Source: JAZQNF01 sp045641505 (lineage in GTDB: Bacteria > Bacillota > Clostridia > Lachnospirales > Bianqueaceae). From it: a stretch of DNA of 8,426 bases. Location of the stretch: NCBI GenBank assembly GCA_045641505.1, contig JAZUHB010000025.1, positions 1 to 8,426 of the forward strand. Direction: 5' to 3'. This document shows positions 6,424 through 8,426 of the stretch, piece by piece (the stretch's first letter is position 1; each line of letters begins with the position of its first letter). The position numbers were made by a program, and so were the translations under genes. The notes beneath the pieces are model-generated. The model was not told the origin of the DNA and made no database searches. It saw only the letters and a program-made list of their open reading frames with translations.

Positions 6424-6497
6424 TGGGCCTTCAGGGACTTGAACCCGGGACCAACCGGTTATGAGCCGGATGCTCTGACCAACTGAGCTAAAGGCCC
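6424..6497 (-). tRNA. tRNA-Ile2 (anticodon CAT, lysidine type)
   Basis: 74-nt cloverleaf. Acceptor GGGCCTT/AAGGCCC is fully paired, discriminator A. D stem GCTC/GAGC; anticodon loop CTCATAA, as in known Ile2 tRNAs; variable loop TGGTC; T loop TTCAAGT. It lacks the GGG/CCC anticodon stem and the unpaired 1-72 of initiator tRNA. The CAT anticodon therefore probably becomes lysidine-AU through TilS and reads AUA. Two stem positions do not pair: U27-U43 and C50-U64. CCA is not encoded. Ile2 rather than another CAT tRNA is inferred from the loop and body. Confidence 0.82.
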
Positions 6498-6504
6498 ATA
6501 ATAA

Positions 6505-6576
6505 TGACCCCAACGAGAATCGAACTCATGTTTTCGCCGTGAGGGGGCGACGTCTTAGCCTCTTGACCATGGGGCC
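6505..6576 (-). tRNA. tRNA-Glu (anticodon CTC), atypical C33
   Basis: 72-nt cloverleaf. Acceptor GGCCCCA pairs with TGGGGTC (one G-U pair), discriminator A. D-arm ends GTC/GAC; anticodon stem TCGCC/GGCGA around loop CCCTCAC; T arm ATGAG TTCGATT CTCGT. The body follows bacterial tRNA-Glu closely. The loop reads C32 C33 then anticodon CTC, so the near-universal U33 is a C (complement of the G at 6544). It would read GAG only. CCA is not encoded. First gene of the operon. Confidence 0.9.
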
Positions 6577-6584
6577 TCGCTACA

Positions 6585-6612
6585 GGCTTTTGCAAGCCGT
6601 TTTTGCAAGCGC
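6585..6612 (-). repeat. short repeats in the leader of the tRNA operon
   Basis: On the minus strand GCTTGCAAAA occurs twice a few bases apart. The copy nearer the tRNAs is part of a small perfect hairpin GGCTT-GCAA-AAGCC (6598-6585). It lies between the predicted transcript start near 6613 and tRNA-Glu, so it is in the leader that is removed in processing. Confidence 0.6.
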
Positions 6613-6619
6613 AAGATAG

Positions 6620-6648
6620 ATAATACCACCTCCCCCCTTCTTTGTCAA
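6620..6648 (-). promoter_or_regulatory. consensus sigma-A promoter of the tRNA operon
   Basis: Minus strand: perfect -35 TTGACA (6648-6643), exactly 17 bp of purine-rich spacer, -10 TATTAT (6625-6620) preceded by TGG. It is the strongest -35 in the window, as expected for stable RNA. Leader of about 37 nt to tRNA-Glu. Confidence 0.92.
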
Positions 6649-6699
6649 CGGGATTTTGCCCATTTTTCTGAAAAAAAGAGAAAAATTACGAAAATCCCG
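6649..6699. repeat. nested inverted repeat between ridA and the tRNA promoter
   Basis: Outer arms CGGGATTTT (6649-6657) and AAAATCCCG (6691-6699); inner arms ATTTTTCT (6662-6669) and AGAAAAAT (6679-6686); the 4-nt stretches between them do not pair. Neither strand has a T-run directly after it, so it is not a textbook terminator, although it sits where ridA transcription should stop. Just upstream, a weak 5-bp stem followed by CCCTTTTTT (6702-6730, minus) is another stop candidate. Confidence 0.5.
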
Positions 6700-6731
6700 G
6701 CAAAAAAGGGGGAAAGCAGGCAGTTTTTCCG

Positions 6732-7121
6732 TTATTTTGCTTCGGGAAGGACCGCGATTGCCTCGATTTCGATCCGGGAGCCCTTGGGGAGCGCGGCGAC
6801 CTCGACGGCGCTGCGGGCGGGGCAGTCAGAGGTGAAATACTCCGCGTAGACCTTGTTCATCGCGGCAAAATCTCCCATGTCCTTGAGGAAGACGGTGGTC
6901 TTCACCACATCGCCGAGGCCGCAGCCGGCCTCCTCCAGGATGGCCTTCAGGTTCTCGAGCGAGCGCGCGGTCAGCTCGCCGATGTCCTCCGAAACGAAGG
7001 CGCCGGTCGCGGGATCGACGGGCAGCTGGCCGGACACGAAGAGAAGTCCGCCGGCGGCGACCGCCTGGGAATAGGGTCCGATGGCACCGGGGGCTTTGGC
7101 CGAAGCAATGATCTTTTTCAT
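6732..7121 (-). CDS. ridA: RidA-family (YjgF/YER057c/UK114) enamine/imine deaminase
   Basis: Small cytosolic trimer-forming protein. RidA members hydrolyse reactive 2-aminoacrylate-type enamines and imines released by PLP enzymes, protecting the cell from their damage. The 129 residues fit the family. Seen: GPYSQA with Y17, FVSGQLPVDPATG (28-40), NLKAILEEAG, VVKTTVFLKDMGDFAAMN, R103 in CPARSAVEV (the substrate-carboxylate arginine), and IEIEAIA with E120. The start is the ATG at 7121, with AGGAG (7133-7129) 7 nt upstream; the longer frame to 7139 overlaps the previous stop and has no ribosome site. It lies 14 bp after the phosphoesterase gene, so the two are probably cotranscribed. The family is certain; deaminase activity of the RidA subgroup is likely because the key Arg is present. 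Confidence 0.95.
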   Translation of the reverse strand: MKKIIASAKAPGAIGPYSQAVAAGGLLFVSGQLPVDPATGAFVSEDIGELTARSLENLKAILEEAGCGLGDVVKTTVFLKDMGDFAAMNKVYAEYFTSDCPARSAVEVAALPKGSRIEIEAIAVLPEAK

Positions 7122-7135
7122 ATGTATTCTCCTTT

Positions 7136-7984
7136 TCATTCTTCAGGAATCAGCTCGACGATGACGAGCTCGGGGCGGTTGAAGACCCGGGGCACCACCG
7201 GCGTGCTTTCACGGGCGAGACCGCGGCTCACGATCATCGCGGCGCCGTCCCGCTCATACAGACCGCCGGCGTATTTCGGAAACAGCCCCTGTCCGGGGGC
7301 GAAAAGTCCGTTCACCAGAAACGGGATCCGCCACTGTCCGCCGTGCGCGTGGCCCGCGAGGATGAGATCGAAGCCCTTCCGTACGCAGTCCCCGAAGCCT
7401 TCCGGCCGGTGCGTCAGCAAAACCGTGAAGGCGCCGCCGTCGCAGGCCTCCGCGGCCCGGTCCAGCTCCTCCGCGTAACTTCCCGGCGCGTCCGGATCGT
7501 TCACGCCGGCCACCAAGATCCGCGCGCCCTCCTTTTCGAAGGCCGTCCACTCGCCCTCGAGCACCGTAATGCCGAAGCCGCGCACCTTTTGGATCAGGCG
7601 CTCCGGGTCGCCGGTCCAGTTCTCATGGTTGCCGGTCACGTAGAAGCAGGGATAACGCCCGCCCAGATACGCCAGCAGAGTGTCCGCGTTGTCCTCCGGC
7701 ATTTCATCATCATAGATGTCGCCGGTCAGGACGATCAGATCGGGCTCCGCTTCCTCGATCGCGCGGATCAGGTTCCGCATGTCCCTGCCGTAGCGGCAGG
7801 AATGGAGATCTGTCAGCTGCGCGATCCTAAGCGGCGCCGAAAGCTTCGGAGAGGTCATCTCATAGCGCACGGTCCGGAGCCGGGGATCGAGGGCCGCCGC
7901 AAGCAGCACGAAAAGGAGAAGAAGCAGGGCAATGAGCCATATCTTCTTTCTCTTCGTCCTTTCCTTTCTTTTCCGCTTTTCCAT
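7136..7984 (-). CDS. membrane-anchored metallophosphoesterase (YkuE/YaeI-like)
   Basis: Calcineurin-like dinuclear metallophosphoesterase held to the membrane by one N-terminal segment. The 282-aa protein has a very basic start (residues 1-14), a hydrophobic anchor at about 15-31, and then the catalytic domain, probably on the outer face. All metal motifs are seen: D59-x-H61 in LTDLHS, D89 in LTGDIYDD, N119-H120 in GNHEN, H192 in LTHRPE, and H212/H214 in GHAHGGQ. Relatives such as YaeI/LpxH-like and YkuE act on lipid or nucleotide phosphoesters, but the substrate here cannot be read. The start is the ATG at 7984, with GGAGG (7994-7990) 5 nt upstream. First gene of an operon with ridA, and divergent from the unknown gene at 8128. 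Confidence 0.93.
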   Translation of the reverse strand: MEKRKRKERTKRKKIWLIALLLLLFVLLAAALDPRLRTVRYEMTSPKLSAPLRIAQLTDLHSCRYGRDMRNLIRAIEEAEPDLIVLTGDIYDDEMPEDNADTLLAYLGGRYPCFYVTGNHENWTGDPERLIQKVRGFGITVLEGEWTAFEKEGARILVAGVNDPDAPGSYAEELDRAAEACDGGAFTVLLTHRPEGFGDCVRKGFDLILAGHAHGGQWRIPFLVNGLFAPGQGLFPKYAGGLYERDGAAMIVSRGLARESTPVVPRVFNRPELVIVELIPEE

Positions 7985-8025
7985 GCTTTCCTCCGCCGCG
8001 TCTCGCGCTTCGCTATGTTTTCCCC

Positions 8026-8055
8026 ATTATACCACCTCCGCGAGGCGTTCTTCAA
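8026..8055 (-). promoter_or_regulatory. sigma-A promoter of the phosphoesterase-ridA operon
   Basis: Minus strand: -35 TTGAAG (8055-8050), 18-bp spacer, -10 TATAAT (8031-8026) preceded by TGG (extended -10). Expected transcript start is near 8019, giving a leader of about 35 nt. Confidence 0.72.
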
Positions 8056-8061
8056 GCGCGG

Positions 8062-8090
8062 TTGAAAAAACGGCGGCGGAATGGTACAAT
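8062..8090 (+). promoter_or_regulatory. sigma-A promoter of the unknown gene at the right edge
   Basis: -35 TTGAAA (8062-8067), 17-bp spacer, -10 TACAAT (8085-8090) preceded by TGG. Expected transcript start is near 8097, about 31 nt before the ATG at 8128. Confidence 0.78.
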
Positions 8091-8127
8091 CTTTTCGAAA
8101 ACAACTGTGAAAATACGGAGGAGCCTC

Positions 8128-8426
8128 ATGTTCTGGCTGATCAACTGCCTCATCGGCGTCTGCACCCCGCGGGCGCCGCGACGGCCTCGCGAAGGCGGTC
8201 CGACCCCCGGGCTGGACCTTCTTCTGGCGCGTCTGGGCCGGCACGAGACGCCCTCCCCCGAAGAATATCTGCCTGCCGTGCGGCCGGCGGCCGACTGGAT
8301 CCGCGGACGCTACGACTGCTCCGATTTCCGGGCCGCGAAGCTTCTCTGGCTCGCATGCTCCGGCCAGGTCCCGGAGGACGCGCTCGCGGAGCTCCGGGAC
8401 GCCCTCCTCGGCATGCGGTACTGGAT
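8128..8426 (+). CDS. unrecognised protein, 3'-truncated by window edge
   Basis: A reading frame with no stop up to the window edge: 99 complete codons. I do not recognise the family. The start is the ATG at 8128 (MFWLINCLIG), preceded by GGAGGAG (8117-8123), with 6 nt between GGAGG and the ATG, and by a promoter at 8062-8090, so it is a real gene. The visible part starts with a short hydrophobic stretch (FWLINCLIGV) without the lysine/arginine start of a signal peptide. A Pro/Arg-rich section follows, then a likely helical part with DWIRGRYDCSDFRAAKLLWL and LAELRDALLGMRYW near the end. The repeated helix pattern with Trp/Tyr faintly recalls helical-toroid carbohydrate enzymes, but this is only an impression. 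It is divergent from the phosphoesterase gene. Reading frames on the opposite strand here have no ribosome site. Confidence 0.8.
   Translation, partial: MFWLINCLIGVCTPRAPRRPREGGPTPGLDLLLARLGRHETPSPEEYLPAVRPAADWIRGRYDCSDFRAAKLLWLACSGQVPEDALAELRDALLGMRYW

Noticed and set aside
6341..6497. Either CAT tRNA as initiator tRNA-fMet
   Set aside because: Neither has the GGG/CCC anticodon stem nor the unpaired 1-72 position of bacterial initiators.
6172..6513. Upstream extension of the LTA-synthase-like frame to 6513
   Set aside because: It would translate through two complete tRNA genes, part of a third, and a terminator. The ATG at 6171 has an ideal ribosome site and follows its own promoter.
8150..8356. 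Minus-strand frames opposite the edge gene
   Set aside because: No ribosome site or promoter; the plus-strand gene has both.
1..8426. Mobile element, CRISPR array, prophage or defence system
   Set aside because: No transposase or integrase, no repeat-spacer pattern and no nuclease or toxin families. The tRNA genes show no duplicated 3' end that would mark an integration site within the window.

Overview
The window looks like a chromosomal stretch from a GC-rich Gram-positive anaerobe, most likely a gut member of the Clostridia (Bacillota). The grounds are a lipoteichoic-acid-synthase-type membrane enzyme, a VanZ-family protein, Shine-Dalgarno sites of the GGAGG type before most genes, a KdgK of the type I associate with clostridia, and sigma-A promoters that often carry an extended -10. 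This placement is inference; there is no 16S rRNA here.

Left part (1-2470). The 3' two thirds of a 2-keto-3-deoxygluconate kinase gene (+) converges on tyrS (-), with a bidirectional terminator between them. tyrS and rpsT (ribosomal protein S20, +) diverge from a 200-bp region with two clear promoters; the rpsT promoter has phased A-tracts directly upstream. rpsT ends at a strong bidirectional terminator.

Middle part (2471-6260). A three-gene operon on the minus strand reads lipoteichoic-acid-synthase-like sulfatase-fold enzyme, M42 aminopeptidase, VanZ-family membrane protein. The first two reading frames overlap or nearly touch, the last two are 3 bp apart, and there is one promoter in front.

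Right part (6260-8426). A four-tRNA operon (Glu-CTC, Ile2-CAT, elongator Met-CAT, Gly-GCC; minus strand) has a consensus promoter and a strong terminator that abuts the promoter of the next operon. Upstream of it lies a two-gene minus-strand operon: a membrane-anchored metallophosphoesterase and a RidA-family deaminase. A divergent promoter pair then leads into an unrecognised plus-strand gene that runs off the window.

Most of this is ordinary housekeeping. I see no mobile element, CRISPR array, prophage or defence system. The points worth a second look are small but specific: a KdgK whose catalytic aspartate codon reads glycine, a tRNA-Glu with C instead of the near-universal U at position 33, a tRNA-Ile2 with two mismatched stem pairs, a tyrS with no room for a T-box leader, and an unidentified gene at the right edge with a strong promoter and ribosome site.
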